Numbered from the stretch's first letter, positions 40,127-50,609 are shown. The stretch: DNA of 64,000 nucleotides from Diacronema lutheri (GCA_019448385.1 JAGTXO010000073.1:62001-126000), one strand, 5' to 3'. The notes: generated by a model from the sequence alone, not told the origin. Made by a program: numbers and translations.

Positions 40127-43100
40127 ATGAAGGGCCTGGACGTTGACGAGCTCGAGGCGACCACGGGCGCCGAGGGCGCGCGCGAGGCCGCGGCGAGGCC
40201 ACTTCGACGGGCGCGCAGCCGTGCCGCGCGCGTTGACGAAGACGGCGCCGGCGTCCTCTTCGCGTTTGGATACAATGAGTTCAGCCAGTGCGGCATCGAC
40301 CGCTCGATGAGCGTGCCGTTGCCGCGCCTCGTGCCCGCGCTCGAGCGGCGTATCGTTTCGGTCTCGGCGGGCGCGTTCCACACGCTTGCGACGACCGACG
40401 AGGGCGCCGTCCTCGCGTGCGGCCGCAACGTGCACGGCCAGCTCGGCATCGGCGGCCGAGCAGACTCGACAAGTCTCGCGCCCGTGCAGCGGCTGCCGCA
40501 TTTTGCCGTCGGCGTCGCATGCGGCGCGCATCACTCGGTGATCGTCACACGTCGCGGCCTGGTCTTTTGCTGCGGCCTCGCGACGCTCGGCCGGCTCGGC
40601 CTCGGCAGCGCGGTCGGCGGCGGTGGTGGCCGAGGCGTCGGCCGAGGGGCCGACGGCGGCTCGCGCAACGTGGAGGACGTGCTCGAACCGGAGCTCGTCG
40701 CGTCGCTCGTCGGCGTCCGCGTCGTGCAGGTCGCGTGCGGCTTTGCGCACACGCTCGCGCGCACGCGCGCCGGCGGCGTCGTCGCTTGGGGCGCCAACGA
40801 TGCCGGGCAATGTGGCATCGGCGCAGGCGTCGGCGCGGGTGCGGCAGGCGCGGGCGCGGGCGGCGAGCGCGCGGGCGGCGAGGGCGCGAGCGGCGCGCCG
40901 CGGCGCGCGCCGGCGTCGGCGCCGGTGGCCGACGTGATCACGACGCCGATCACCGTCGGCGGCCTGCCCTCGCCGTGCGCGCACGTGGCATGCGGTGACT
41001 TCCACTCAGTCTGCCTGCTGAGTGACGGGTCGAGTTGCGCGGCATTCTCGTGGGGCGAGGGCAGGTGGGGGCGGTTGGGGCACGGCGGGCACCAGAGCGA
41101 GCGCTCACCGCGCTGGATCGAGGGGCTGCAGCTCGGAGTCGCGCCACTCCGCACCGTCGCGGCGGGCGGCGCCTCGTCTGCCGCCATCGACGGTGCAGGC
41201 GTGCTGTGGACGTGGGGCTCGGCCGCATTTGGCGCCGGTGGCCATGCCAGCATGGCGGACGCGCTCACGCCGACGCCCGTCCGCGCGTTCGCGCCGGCGG
41301 TCGCGCGCGCGTGGGAGTCGCGCAGCCCGCCGCTCAAGAAGGCGCCGTTGTGCGCGCTCACGCTCGACGTGCCGTTCGACCCCGTCACGACACACTGCGG
41401 TCACACCTTCTCACGCGCGGCGCTCGACGGCCTGCGCACGTCCGCGACGCCCGCCGCCGCGCTGTGCCCCGTCTGCCGCGCGGCGCTCGCCAATGCGGAG
41501 GCGCCATGCTTTGGGCTCGAGCTCGACAACCGGTACGTGCATGACCCGGCGCTGGACGGCCTTGCCGCTCGGAGCGACGGCGGAGGGGCGCGCGACGACG
41601 ACGGCGGAGGGGCGCGCGACGACGGCGTTGGGGCGCGCGACGACGACGGCGTTGGGGCGCGCGGCGACGACGGCGGAGGGGCGCGCGACGGCGGCGCGCT
41701 CTTTGGGAGCGTGCGCGTAACGTCCGTCGACTGCGGGGAGGACCACATGGCCGCGTGCGATTCGGAGGGCACGCTCTTCTCGTGGGGACGCGACTCGCAC
41801 GGCAGGCTCGGCCGCGCGCCCGCAGCCGGCCGGCCGCGCGCGCGCCGTGCGCCCGAGCGCAGCGCGACGGATGCGATGGCGGACGAGGCGGAGGAGGGCG
41901 GCGATGAGAATGCGGGCGGCGCGGGCTGCGTGAGCGGCGGGCTGGCCGTCGGGCTGGTCGACGATCGCGCGTGGGCGACGCTGCTGCCCGGCTACCACCC
42001 GCGCGTCGTCGTGTGCGGCGGATCACACACGCTCGCGCTCGCGCGCTCGCGCCCGCCGGCGGCGGCCTCCGAGGCGTCGGCTGCGGTGGTGCACGCGCCG
42101 ACCAGCGTCCTGCTCGGCTGCGAGGGCGAGCCGCGCGAAGCGCGCGAGCGCGGCGCGACGGCGACGCCCGGTGGCTTGGACGGCGGCATCGTGCGCGTGC
42201 TTGCCGGCGCAACCCTGCGCCTCGCCGTGCAGGCGCGCGACGCGAATGGCAACGACGTGTCGACAGGCGGCGCGCAATTTCTCGCGACGCTCGTCCCGGC
42301 GGTTGCGCCGCCGCCCGCGCCGCCTCGCCTGCGCCGCGCGGCGACCATGGGCGCGCCGGGCGCGCCGGCGGGCGGTGAGCACACAGCCTGCGCGTTCGCC
42401 GACGCGCCGCCCGCGCTGCGCGCGTTTGGCCCGCCGCCCGCCGGCCATCGTATGACCGTCTCGGACGAGGGTGGCGGCAGTTACGCACTCACCTGCGACG
42501 TGACGCGCTCCGGAACATACCACGTGGACGTGCGGCTCGTTACCGCTGGCGGCGGACCCGCCGCGCACGCCGCCCCGCCCACGACGCTGCGCGACGCCGA
42601 CGAGCGCGGCATGCCGATCGCCAACTCGGGCGCGCGCGTGGTCGTCGTCGCGGACGACGCGTATGCTCTGCGCAGCGCGCTCGTGCCTGTCGCACCGAGC
42701 ACGTCGCTCGCGCGCGCGGTCGCGGGCCGGCGAGAAACGTTTCGGATTCTCACTGCCGACCGCCATGGCAACCGCCTGCGTCGCGGCGGCGTCCCGTTCC
42801 GCGCGCGGCTCGACCATTTGACCGCCGAGGGCGCGAGCACGGCCGCCGCAATCGTGGACAATGGCGACGGGACCTACACGGCGAGCTACGCGCTGCTCGT
42901 CGCCGGCCGCGCGTGCTTGCGCTGCCAGCTGATCACGCCGCCGGGCCCGTTGGCCGACGCGCAGGCGCCGCCTTGCGCGGAGGGCGAGGGCGAGGCGGCG
43001 GCGAGCGCGCGCGGCGACGGCGACGGCGACGGCGATGCCCGTCTGCGCCGCGATCGGAGCAGCGCAGCCTCGCCGCGGCGGGGCGAGGGCAACGAGTGGG

Positions 43101-43612
43101 TCGGACATACTGTCGGTGATGGCCCGATCTTCGTGCACGTCGCGCCGGGCGACCCGTCCGCCGCGCATTCGACGTGCGAGCTTCTCGTCCAATCAAGCCG
43201 TGCGCGATCGGAAAGCATGGCGGACGATGAAAGCATGGAAAGCATGGCGGACGATGACTCGGGCAGAGAGGGCGAGAGCAGCGGCGCAGGCCTTCGGCGG
43301 CAAGCCGACGGCTCGTTTGCGTGCGCGCCGGGCACAGTTGTTCGCTGGCGCGTCGCCGTGCGCGACGAGCAGGGCAACATGCTGCCCGCCGCCTCGGCCC
43401 TGCCCATCCTGTCAGTCGCGTGCGCGGCCGCAGCGCAGGCCGAGGCGTGCGTGCGCGCGTGCTCGGACGGCGCGCTCATCGCCGAGCTGCGTGTGCGCGC
43501 GTCGGGCATCTTCTTTGCCACCGTGATGCTGGGCAAGCGTGAGCGCGTCGGTCCTCCGTACAAGCTTGTCGTTGGGAGCAACGCCGTCAGTGTGACACTT
43601 CTCAGTCACTGA
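40127..43612 (+). CDS. RCC1-repeat / U-box-like / filamin-repeat protein
   Basis: 1161 residues in one exon, ATG 40127. Residues about 40-400 form five or six RCC1 blades (FAFGYNEFSQCGI, ACGRNVHGQLGIGG, VAWGANDAGQCGIG, FSWGEGRWGRLGHGG, LWTWGSAAFGAGG). Residues about 402-450 are a RING/U-box-like fold, CALTLDVPFDPVTTHCGHTF then LCPVC, lacking the second Cys of a true RING and closer to a U-box. A Gly/Arg/Asp repeat is followed by another blade (LFSWGRDSHGRLGR). Two or three filamin-type Ig repeats end the protein (RLAVQARDANGND, GGGSYALTCDVTRSGTYHVD, NGDGTYTASY). This suggests an E3 ubiquitin ligase with a propeller and Ig tail. The substrate is unknown. Confidence 0.82.
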   Translation: MKGLDVDELEATTGAEGAREAAARPLRRARSRAARVDEDGAGVLFAFGYNEFSQCGIDRSMSVPLPRLVPALERRIVSVSAGAFHTLATTDEGAVLACGRNVHGQLGIGGRADSTSLAPVQRLPHFAVGVACGAHHSVIVTRRGLVFCCGLATLGRLGLGSAVGGGGGRGVGRGADGGSRNVEDVLEPELVASLVGVRVVQVACGFAHTLARTRAGGVVAWGANDAGQCGIGAGVGAGAAGAGAGGERAGGEGASGAPRRAPASAPVADVITTPITVGGLPSPCAHVACGDFHSVCLLSDGSSCAAFSWGEGRWGRLGHGGHQSERSPRWIEGLQLGVAPLRTVAAGGASSAAIDGAGVLWTWGSAAFGAGGHASMADALTPTPVRAFAPAVARAWESRSPPLKKAPLCALTLDVPFDPVTTHCGHTFSRAALDGLRTSATPAAALCPVCRAALANAEAPCFGLELDNRYVHDPALDGLAARSDGGGARDDDGGGARDDGVGARDDDGVGARGDDGGGARDGGALFGSVRVTSVDCGEDHMAACDSEGTLFSWGRDSHGRLGRAPAAGRPRARRAPERSATDAMADEAEEGGDENAGGAGCVSGGLAVGLVDDRAWATLLPGYHPRVVVCGGSHTLALARSRPPAAASEASAAVVHAPTSVLLGCEGEPREARERGATATPGGLDGGIVRVLAGATLRLAVQARDANGNDVSTGGAQFLATLVPAVAPPPAPPRLRRAATMGAPGAPAGGEHTACAFADAPPALRAFGPPPAGHRMTVSDEGGGSYALTCDVTRSGTYHVDVRLVTAGGGPAAHAAPPTTLRDADERGMPIANSGARVVVVADDAYALRSALVPVAPSTSLARAVAGRRETFRILTADRHGNRLRRGGVPFRARLDHLTAEGASTAAAIVDNGDGTYTASYALLVAGRACLRCQLITPPGPLADAQAPPCAEGEGEAAASARGDGDGDGDARLRRDRSSAASPRRGEGNEWVGHTVGDGPIFVHVAPGDPSAAHSTCELLVQSSRARSESMADDESMESMADDDSGREGESSGAGLRRQADGSFACAPGTVVRWRVAVRDEQGNMLPAASALPILSVACAAAAQAEACVRACSDGALIAELRVRASGIFFATVMLGKRERVGPPYKLVVGSNAVSVTLLSH

Positions 43613-43654
43613 AAGTGGCCCGGTTGGGGCCGTTGTACGAGCACGCGCGTGCAA

Positions 43655-46295
43655 TCACAAGTCGTCCTCCGCAAGGTGCACAGTGAGCGGGGGCAGCGCT
43701 TCGACTGTGGCCGGCTCCAAGTCGGCATGCGCAGACAGGAGACCTGTCCGGCCGCTGCGCTCAGGACCACCACCGCCCTTGGCCTGCAGGGCGCCGTCGG
43801 CAGCAGCGCCCGCACCCGCCCGCGCCAACACGGTCGTGCGCGCCTCCTTGGCCTCGGGCCCGTCCGCGCCAGGCGAGCGTTTGCGCTTTGTGCGCGCGCG
43901 CTTTGGACGCACGTGCTCAGGCAGGTCTGCACGCCGCACGTGCGTGAGCTGTACTGTCATCGACGCCTCCTTGTACTGGCTCCACTCGAAGAGCATGTCT
44001 GTGAACTCTTTCGCGGCGAAGTTGAGGTCGATTGTGCGGCTGGGCACGCCCTCATCCACCTTGATGATCAGGCCGAGATAAAAAGCTGATGACCACACCC
44101 CTGCGTGTCGAGAGATGGCATGGTGTGGGATTGGGATGGCATGGGGTGACCCACCGCGCGGGACGGGCACACGCGGCGCGGGCGCAACAGCGCGAAGCGG
44201 GTCGGAGCGCGCAAACGCTGGCAAGCTCAAGCCTGGCCATCGCACAGCAGCGCGCGCTCGACACGCAGGACGGTGGCCGACGCGTTTGCTGCAATGGCTT
44301 GCAGCGGGAGCACACACCCTCTGAGTGGCCTGAAAAGGGGAACGGGATCGGCTTTGAGTAAGGGTGCGCGCCCTGCAGGTGGTGCAGCACCTCGAGCTTC
44401 TTGATCAAGTGGCGCAGCTTTGATTCCACAGTGGCCTCCCACCTGCACCGCAGGACACCGCGGCACAGTCAGACGGCGCGGCACAGTCAGACAGCGCGGC
44501 ACAGTCAGCACTTCATTGCGCCGCAAAGTCAGACAGCGCGGCACGCTACGCACGGATGCCGGTGGGCATCCCCGCGCCACGATGGGGGCGGCTGGTGGCA
44601 GCCAACGATGGGGGCAGGGGCCCGCCAACCGCCCAGCCCAACCCACGCTCTCGAGATACGGGCGGCGTGCGGCGCCCACCTGCGGTGCTCATCTTCGGAG
44701 AGTGCGCTCGTCTCGACGACCACAAAGTTGTGGTATCTCCCGAAGAAGTCGTCCTGCTCGAAGAGCGCCTCCCAACGTTCTTGCCCACTTTCGACCAGAG
44801 TCGCAACGTCGAGGCCCCTTTTGAATTCGGCCTTGAGCACCTGCAGGTTGGTCCACGCCATATTGAAGGTGGAGTTCATGCACGGATAGCACGGCGTGAT
44901 CACCGGCATCAGGTCGTACTTCTCGCGCGGGTACTTCTTCGGGTTCCATACCTGCGCGCAGAGGGGGGCAGGTACACGAGTGCGCGCCGCGCCGCACCGC
45001 GCGGCACGCGACGGGGTGCGCGGCGTAGCGCGGCGTAGAACGCGCGCGCGCGGAGGCGAGCGGGGCAGGCGGGTGTTCAGCGTTGGCGCTCGCATACCCT
45101 GGACGCGCACGCACGCGCTTTCGCGCCCCTCCGCGTGGCCCGCGCCCACCCCGCGCCCACTTCGCGCCCACTTCGCGCCCACTTCGCGCCCACTTCGCGC
45201 CCACTTCGCGCCCACTTCGCGCCCACCCTGCGCCCACTTCGCGCCCACCCCGCGCCTGCAGCCGCTCCGCGCCCACCCTGCGCCCACCCCGCGCCCACCC
45301 CGCGCCTGCAGCCGCTCCGCGTCCACCCCGCGCCTACCGCGCGCCTGCAGCCGCTCCGCGCCCACGCTCCGCGCCCGCGCGCGCGGCCGTTTCACCTTGA
45401 GACCAAGGTTGAGCGTACCCTCGGTGATGTGGCAGAGGACGACGGGGACGGGCTGCGCGTTGCTCCCGCGCGTCACGTCGCCCGTCTTCCAGTGCACGTA
45501 CACGCGGAAGAAGCGCGCGAGCAGCGTCGCGGGGCACGCGTTCGGATACAGCTGGCACACGCGCGCCGTCAGCAGCGCCCACGCGACGCCGCCGAGGAAG
45601 CCGAGGGCGTTGGAGTAAATGCCGCGCTTCTTGGCCCAGAGCTTGATGCAGCGCAGCGTCGTCCGGAAGTTGTGCACGTTGGGTACGAGCGAGAGGATCG
45701 CCGACGCGACGCGCGTGCCGTTGAGCGAGCGGACGGTTGGCTCGTCAATGTCTTTGAGGTGGCGCTCCTCGATCTGCAGGTCCTCGGGGATCGAGTCCAT
45801 CGCGAGGCGGGCGAAGAGGAGGTCGATGGGAATGCCGTCCATCTCAAACTTGATGATCGGCACGTACGCCGTCGGCACCGGGTCGAGCTCGCGCACCTCG
45901 GGCTGCTCGCGCAAGATGTCGACCATGTGCACAAAAAAGTCCGCGCGGTCAATGTGCCTAGGCGCAACGAGGAGCGTGTCGATGTCGGCGCCGGTCGCGT
46001 GGACGCCGAGGCGGTACGATCCAAACGTGAAGATCTTCGCGCCCGCCGTGATCGCCTTCGCCTCGTTGAACCCCGGCTTGGTGAGCGACGCGCGCTTCAC
46101 AAACTCGCGCGCAAGCGCGTTCAGCTTGCCGAGCACCTGCACGCGCTTGCGCATCTCGCCCTCGTCTTCGTAGAGGTTGTGCCGGCGGAGCAGCTCCTCC
46201 AGGGCCGTCGTGAGCTGCAGCTCCGCCGCCGTCGGGCCGGCCATGCTCATCACATTCGTGATCCCGTAGCGCGCGTCCTGCCCGACCTCCCCCAT
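43655..46295 (-). CDS. PAP: Nuclear poly(A) polymerase, four exons
   Basis: CDS is complement of 45396-46295, 44680-44951, 44318-44442 and 43655-44100 (580 residues). Introns are GT-AG and restore family sequence: LGLK|VWNPKKYPRE, EHRR|WEATVESKLRHLIKKLE and SEG|VWSSAFYLGLII. The catalytic domain has FGSYRLGVHATGADIDTLLV, with two metal Asp residues, and IPIDLLFARLA with the third; YPNACPATLLARFFRVY and ITPCYPCMNSTFNM are classic PAP sequence. The C-terminal RNA-binding domain is followed by a basic tail (RPKRARTKRKRSPG) that is a likely nuclear signal. It adds poly(A) to pre-mRNA 3' ends. Its ATG is 19 bp from the ATG of the divergent SET gene. Confidence 0.96.
45141..45363. repeat. Minisatellite filling part of PAP intron 1
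   Basis: Tandem CGCCCACTTCG-type 10-bp units (about seven clean copies at 45151-45225), then a mixed array with a longer unit containing GCGCCTGCAGCCGCTCCGCG recurring three or more times, all within intron 44952-45395. Confidence 0.85.
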
Positions 46296-46314
46296 CCCGT
46301 TGGCGCCTTGCGCG

Positions 46315-47790
46315 ATGGCGGCCGCGGGATTGGCCGTCCGCTCGCACGAGGTGGAAGGACGGCACTACGCGGCGGTGCGCGGCTTCGTTCCCGGTGAGGT
46401 GCTGCTCACAGCGCCGCTGGATGTGTGCGCTGCGCTCTGGCCGAGCCCGCTACACGTCTCGAGGCCCACCGCCGCCGAGCTCGCGATCCTCCGGCGCAAC
46501 CCGGGCGTGCAGCTCGTGCGGAGCAACGCGCGCACCGAGGGCGGCGGCGGTGAAGTGTTCACGCTGCTCGCCGCGGCGTGGCTACTCGCCATCCGTGCGC
46601 TCCTCATGCACGGCACGCCCACGTGGGCGCGCCTCATGTCACTCGATGACAACGCCCGGCTGCGCGGCGCGGCGGACGCGGCGGTGGTGCATCACTTTGC
46701 CACGCAGCTGCACGCCGCGCTTGACGACGAGAGCGGGCCGACGCTTGGCGAGGTGGCGCGGCTTCTCGGCGCAATCTTGGTGAACGTCTTTGGCACGCGC
46801 TCCACCCCGCGCGAGCCCGCGCCCGACGGCCTTGCCCTCGTCGTGGCCGCCTCGCTCTTCAACCACTCGTGCGAGCCGAATGCGATCGTCGACTTGGATG
46901 GTGCGCGCGAGGACGGCGGGGGCGCGCTGTCCGGCGCGATGAGCGTGCGTGCGCTCGCGCCGATCGCGCAGGGCGAGCCCGTGCTCGTCGCGTACGTGGA
47001 CACAATCGAGCCGCGGTACCACCGCCGCCGGCAGCTCGCAAAATCGAAGAATTTCGAGTGCGCGTGCGCGCGCTGCGCCGACCCGACCGACGGCGGCCGC
47101 TTCGCCTCGGCCGTCCGCTGCCGCGCGTGCGCGCGCGGCTGGCAGCTCGAGCAGCTGTGGAGCAGCGCCGCGGGCGACGGTGAATGGCTCTGCGCCGCGT
47201 GCGGCGCGCGCACGCCCGAGCGTGACGTGCGCGCGTGGGATGCGGCGATGAGGGCGCGGCTCGATGCGCTCCTCGCAGCGCCGGCGAAATCTTCAGGAGC
47301 GGTGGACGATAGTGCGCGCGCGGGCGAGGCATACGCACAGCTTGTCGCCGACGCCCTCGAATGGTGCCATCCCAACCACGCAATCGTCGTGCAGGCCCTC
47401 GTCGCTGCGGTCCGCGAGCACGCACGCGCGGCGGCGCCGGCCGAGGCGGCCGCGGCCGACGCCGCGCCGGCGAGCGCGCTGGCCGCCGCCGAGCGGGTGA
47501 TCCGCGCGGCCGAGCGCGCGCTCGGCGCGCTCGAGCGCACAGCGCCGCCATACGACGCGCAGAAGGCCGACGTGCTCTTCCAGATCGGCTGCGCGCGCCA
47601 CGCGCTCGCGCGCGCGACGCGAGGTCGCGTGCCCGCCGCGACAGAGCGCGCCGCGTTGCTCGACGCTGCGGCAGCGCTGCGAGGGGCCCTCGCGCAGTTC
47701 CGCGTGTGCGGCGGTGACGCGTGCGCCGGCAGCCGCGCGTCGCACGCGCTGGCGGGCGCGTGCCTCCGTGCCACTCACGCCCTCAACTAG
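46315..47790 (+). CDS. SMYD-like SET-domain protein
   Basis: 491 residues, single exon, ATG 46315. The N-terminus opens with the SET start (VEGRHYAAVRGFVPGEVLLT). No MYND zinc finger is seen in the usual insert. LVVAASLFNHSCEPNAIVDL is the NHSCxPN SAM-binding motif, and AQGEPVLVAYVDTIEPRYHR plus the post-SET Cys cluster FECACARCADP complete the catalytic fold. A second CxxC zinc pair follows (VRCRACARG, LCAACGAR), then a helical TPR-like C-terminus with YDAQKADVLFQIG. SMYD enzymes methylate lysines of histones or cytosolic proteins. It shares a 19-bp start-to-start gap with PAP. Confidence 0.85.
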   Translation: MAAAGLAVRSHEVEGRHYAAVRGFVPGEVLLTAPLDVCAALWPSPLHVSRPTAAELAILRRNPGVQLVRSNARTEGGGGEVFTLLAAAWLLAIRALLMHGTPTWARLMSLDDNARLRGAADAAVVHHFATQLHAALDDESGPTLGEVARLLGAILVNVFGTRSTPREPAPDGLALVVAASLFNHSCEPNAIVDLDGAREDGGGALSGAMSVRALAPIAQGEPVLVAYVDTIEPRYHRRRQLAKSKNFECACARCADPTDGGRFASAVRCRACARGWQLEQLWSSAAGDGEWLCAACGARTPERDVRAWDAAMRARLDALLAAPAKSSGAVDDSARAGEAYAQLVADALEWCHPNHAIVVQALVAAVREHARAAAPAEAAAADAAPASALAAAERVIRAAERALGALERTAPPYDAQKADVLFQIGCARHALARATRGRVPAATERAALLDAAAALRGALAQFRVCGGDACAGSRASHALAGACLRATHALN

Positions 47791-47814
47791 GAGACGTGCT
47801 GAATCCGCCCCACT

Positions 47815-48900
47815 TCATTCTGACTCGGGAACGCCAAGAGGTCGCCCTCCTTTGCGCTGCAGGTAGCGCTCGCGCGCTGACCTGATCGCGTCGTCGTCGT
47901 TCCGGCGTGCAAACTTTGCGGCGGAGGCGGTAGAGGCGACGGCCGCGGCGGCGGCTTCCCGCTCGCTCGCTTCGCGCGAAGCGAGGCCCACAGACGCCAT
48001 TGGCACGTGAGAAGGTAGGTCCATTGGCGGAGCGGGCCCCAGCGATGGCGGCTGCGCGCTGGCGGGTGCTTCGCGCGCCTCGCCGCCGCGCGCGAGCGGC
48101 ACGGCTGCGGCCGCGCCGCGCACAGCGCCCGCGCCTCCGCTGCCGTCGAGCGGCGACGATGGCGGCGTGGACGAGGCGGCGGCGGCCGGCGCTCGCGTTG
48201 GCGCGGGCGGCGACGTTCGCGGCGCGGTACTCGCGCGCGCGAGCGAGCCCGGCGCATTGCTCTGCGCGGCCGCGGCCGCGGCCGCGCCCGCACCGCCGCG
48301 CTCGGGCGGGTTGCCGAAAAGGAGATTTCGGTGAAAGTCGCTCAGGTCGCGTCGTTTGGTCACGTCCTGTCGCGCCTCGAGCTCAGCCTGCTCACGGAGC
48401 GCGATGTCGTGCGCGGCGCGCTCGGCAAGCTTGGCGCGATACGCGCTCGTCACGAACTTCTCCTTGTCCTCGTACAGCTCGGCGTCCACCTCGCGCTCCT
48501 TGAGGAGCTTGCGCTCGTAGACGCGGTCGTTCTCAATCGTGCGTAGCCGCGCGGCCTCGATAATACTGCCCATGTACCGCGGCTGGTTGTCCCGGGCGCG
48601 CGCGGCGCTCGTCTGCTCCGCGCGCCGCTCCTGCATCGCGTCGTACACGCCATCATAATCGAAGACCGTCGGGTCCTCGGAGAGCGCGGCGTCGTGCACC
48701 TGCCGAACGTCGGCGCGAGAGTGCTTGGCGGCCGCGTCCCTGCGCACCTGCTCGGCGGCCGACTCGTCTTCGAGCGCGGCCGCACCAAAGATGGACGTCC
48801 CCGCCACCGCCGGCCGGACGAGCCCGTACTTCTTCCCCTTCTGCCCGACCTGCAAGCCCGGCTTGTTCGCGAGGCCAAAAGTCACGCGCGAGGCGTCCAT
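47815..48900 (-). CDS. NSRP1: NSRP1-like nuclear speckle splicing regulator (DUF2040)
   Basis: 361 residues from the first true ATG at 48900 (MDASRVTFGLANKPG). TSIFGAAALEDESAAEQVRR, then DPTVFDYDGVYDAMQERR and PRYMGSIIEAARLRTIENDR, are the signature stretches of the NSRP1/CCDC55 N-terminal domain. These are followed by an acidic/basic coiled coil (LLKEREVDAELYEDKEKFVT). The C-terminal third is Ala/Pro/Ser-rich and disordered and ends SARERYLQRKG, also typical of the family. In animals the protein sits in nuclear speckles and affects alternative splicing. It converges on the SMYD gene, with 24 bp between stop codons. Confidence 0.88.
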   Translation of the reverse strand: MDASRVTFGLANKPGLQVGQKGKKYGLVRPAVAGTSIFGAAALEDESAAEQVRRDAAAKHSRADVRQVHDAALSEDPTVFDYDGVYDAMQERRAEQTSAARARDNQPRYMGSIIEAARLRTIENDRVYERKLLKEREVDAELYEDKEKFVTSAYRAKLAERAAHDIALREQAELEARQDVTKRRDLSDFHRNLLFGNPPERGGAGAAAAAAAQSNAPGSLARASTAPRTSPPAPTRAPAAAASSTPPSSPLDGSGGAGAVRGAAAAVPLARGGEAREAPASAQPPSLGPAPPMDLPSHVPMASVGLASREASEREAAAAAVASTASAAKFARRNDDDAIRSARERYLQRKGGRPLGVPESE

Positions 48901-49143
48901 GGCGGCCGCGGAGTCGAAGGGAGGAGTGGCCTGTGACGTGTGACGCGCGCCGGGCGTCCAAAAGACCAAAACTTGGAACGCGCGGTCGTTGGACTATGGG
49001 GGGGTTCGGCTAGTACCCATACCCATACGATGGAGGGAACGGTGCGTGACAGCCACGCCGGTCGGGCGCGAGGCTGAGGCGCTAGACGCGCGCTCGCAAC
49101 CCCTGAGCCGCATGCTGTCTACGGTGAGCCCGTCGCACAGCCA

Positions 49144-49488
49144 ATGACGTCCACGCGCGCCAACACCGCTACGTGCGCCGGCTCAAGCGAGCCGGCGCGG
49201 GCGGGCGCGGACGCGCTTCCCCGCGCGAGCGGCGCGCAGCGCGTCGGCCAAAAGGCCGGCGGCTTCGCAAAAATCGCCGCGGCCAAGGCGGCCGAGGCTG
49301 CGCAGCGCGCCGCGGAGGCGTCTACGCGCGCATCAAAGGCGCCGTCATGTGGACGCTGTACAGTACGGGAGCCTCGTCGCGTCGTTCGGCGTGATGGTCC
49401 TCGCGTTCATCACGGCAGGCGCGGCCGGGCGTCTTCTTCCTGGCGCTTTTCTTGCTCACTTGCTGGTGATCAAGAACGTGCTGCACGT

Positions 49489-49528
<40 letters not shown>

Positions 49529-49596
49529 GGCCGGCGCATTCGTCGTCTCGGCCCTCGGCTCGCCGCTTGGCGTGACACTGATGCGACGACTGGCCT
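49144..49596 (+). CDS. Small hydrophobic protein, structure unresolved
   Basis: ATG 49144 opens a basic/Ala-rich helix (KIAAAKAAEAAQRAA). A hydrophobic pair follows in another frame (LVASFGVMVLAFITAGAAG and GAFLAHLLVIKNVLHV), and a clean ending, AFVVSALGSPLGVTLMRRLA then stop, lies in a third frame beyond a run of 35 G. A 46-bp GC...AG segment (49318-49363) could join the first two but is much shorter than other introns here. The length of the G run decides whether the last part is in frame. It looks like a membrane protein gene, but the exact structure cannot be trusted and the family is not recognised. Confidence 0.35.
49491..49525. repeat. G35 homopolymer
   Basis: Uninterrupted run of 35 G on the plus strand within the small hydrophobic gene. 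It may form G-quadruplexes, and its length may be misread. Confidence 0.9.
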
Positions 49597-49632
49597 GAGT
49601 CCCCCACTGTGGACGTCCATACATATGTACTG

Positions 49633-50565
49633 TCACTCGCCGCACGCGGCGGCCGCGTCGAGAAGCCGCTCGATGCCGACGCGCTTCACTTCAGCGAGCA
49701 CGGCCTTCTGCACACGGCCAAACTCCATCACCGACTTGGGCCGCTCGCGCTCCCACGCGCGCGCAAAGTGCACGAAGAGCGCAAAGTGCACCTCGTGCAG
49801 CGTCTCAAGCCGTGCGCCCGTCGTGAGGATGACAAGGTCAAGCTCGCCCGCTCCGAGCATGTCGAGCAGCCAGCCTGTGACGTTAATGGAGGTGATCGCA
49901 AAGGGGAAATAGGTGAGCTCGTTGCCCGGCGTCATGTACGTCCGCACGTGCCGCGCGCAGAAGGCCGGGTGCGCGCGCGCCGTGTGCAGGAGGCTGAGGA
50001 GCGCGAAGAAGCCCATCCCGCGAAAATCGGTCGTCGGGTCGGAGCCCTGGAAGCCAATGTCGCCCCAGCTCTTGGAGATGCGCCCACCGTCGCGCGCGCG
50101 ACCTGGCTGCAGCGCATCCCACAGCGCCTCAAGCGCGGCCTCGTGCGTCGCGTTGGTCGCGCTCACCGTGGTGCGGCGGAGGCCGTCGGCCTCGGCCGTG
50201 AGCGCGGAGAGCGAGACCATCTCGCCGAGCACGCGCGAGAGGCTGTGCTCGAGCTCCGAGTCGGAGGGTCCAAAGCGCGCAAGCTTGCGCAGCTTCGACG
50301 CGCACGCCTCCGCCTGCCCCTCGTGCAGCCGCAGCCGCGGCGGCGTGAGCTTGAAGTCGATGCACTGCGCGAGCTCGGAGCCGTACATGCGCGCGATCGC
50401 GCGCGCGAGCTTGAGCGAGTTGACGGGCGAGGGCGCGGCGGAAAGCATGGCGCGCAGATCGCCAGACTGGTCGCGCATGAAGATGTACGCCGCGGCGCCG
50501 ACGAAGGCCAGCGCAACCAGCACGGGGACCGTGCTGCCCTCGAGCAGACTGCTCTCCGGCGCCAT
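49633..50565 (-). CDS. ELMO-domain (ELMOD-like) protein with N-terminal membrane anchor
   Basis: 310 residues, ATG 50565. One hydrophobic helix at residues about 13-30 (VPVLVALAFVGAAAYIF) anchors the protein. The ELMO domain covers about residues 80-300: LEALWDALQPG, then SWGDIGFQGSDPTTDFRGMG, whose conserved Arg acts in the Arf/Arl GAP activity of human ELMODs, and NELTYFPFAITSINVTGWLL. It is likely a GTPase-activating protein for Arl-type GTPases on an internal membrane. It is divergent from the thioredoxin-like gene, with 44 bp between ATGs. Single exon, no oddities. Confidence 0.9.
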   Translation of the reverse strand: MAPESSLLEGSTVPVLVALAFVGAAAYIFMRDQSGDLRAMLSAAPSPVNSLKLARAIARMYGSELAQCIDFKLTPPRLRLHEGQAEACASKLRKLARFGPSDSELEHSLSRVLGEMVSLSALTAEADGLRRTTVSATNATHEAALEALWDALQPGRARDGGRISKSWGDIGFQGSDPTTDFRGMGFFALLSLLHTARAHPAFCARHVRTYMTPGNELTYFPFAITSINVTGWLLDMLGAGELDLVILTTGARLETLHEVHFALFVHFARAWERERPKSVMEFGRVQKAVLAEVKRVGIERLLDAAAACGE

Positions 50566-50609
50566 CCTGAACGAGCCCGGGAAAGGCGCTTGAAGACCAC
50601 GTGTTGCCG

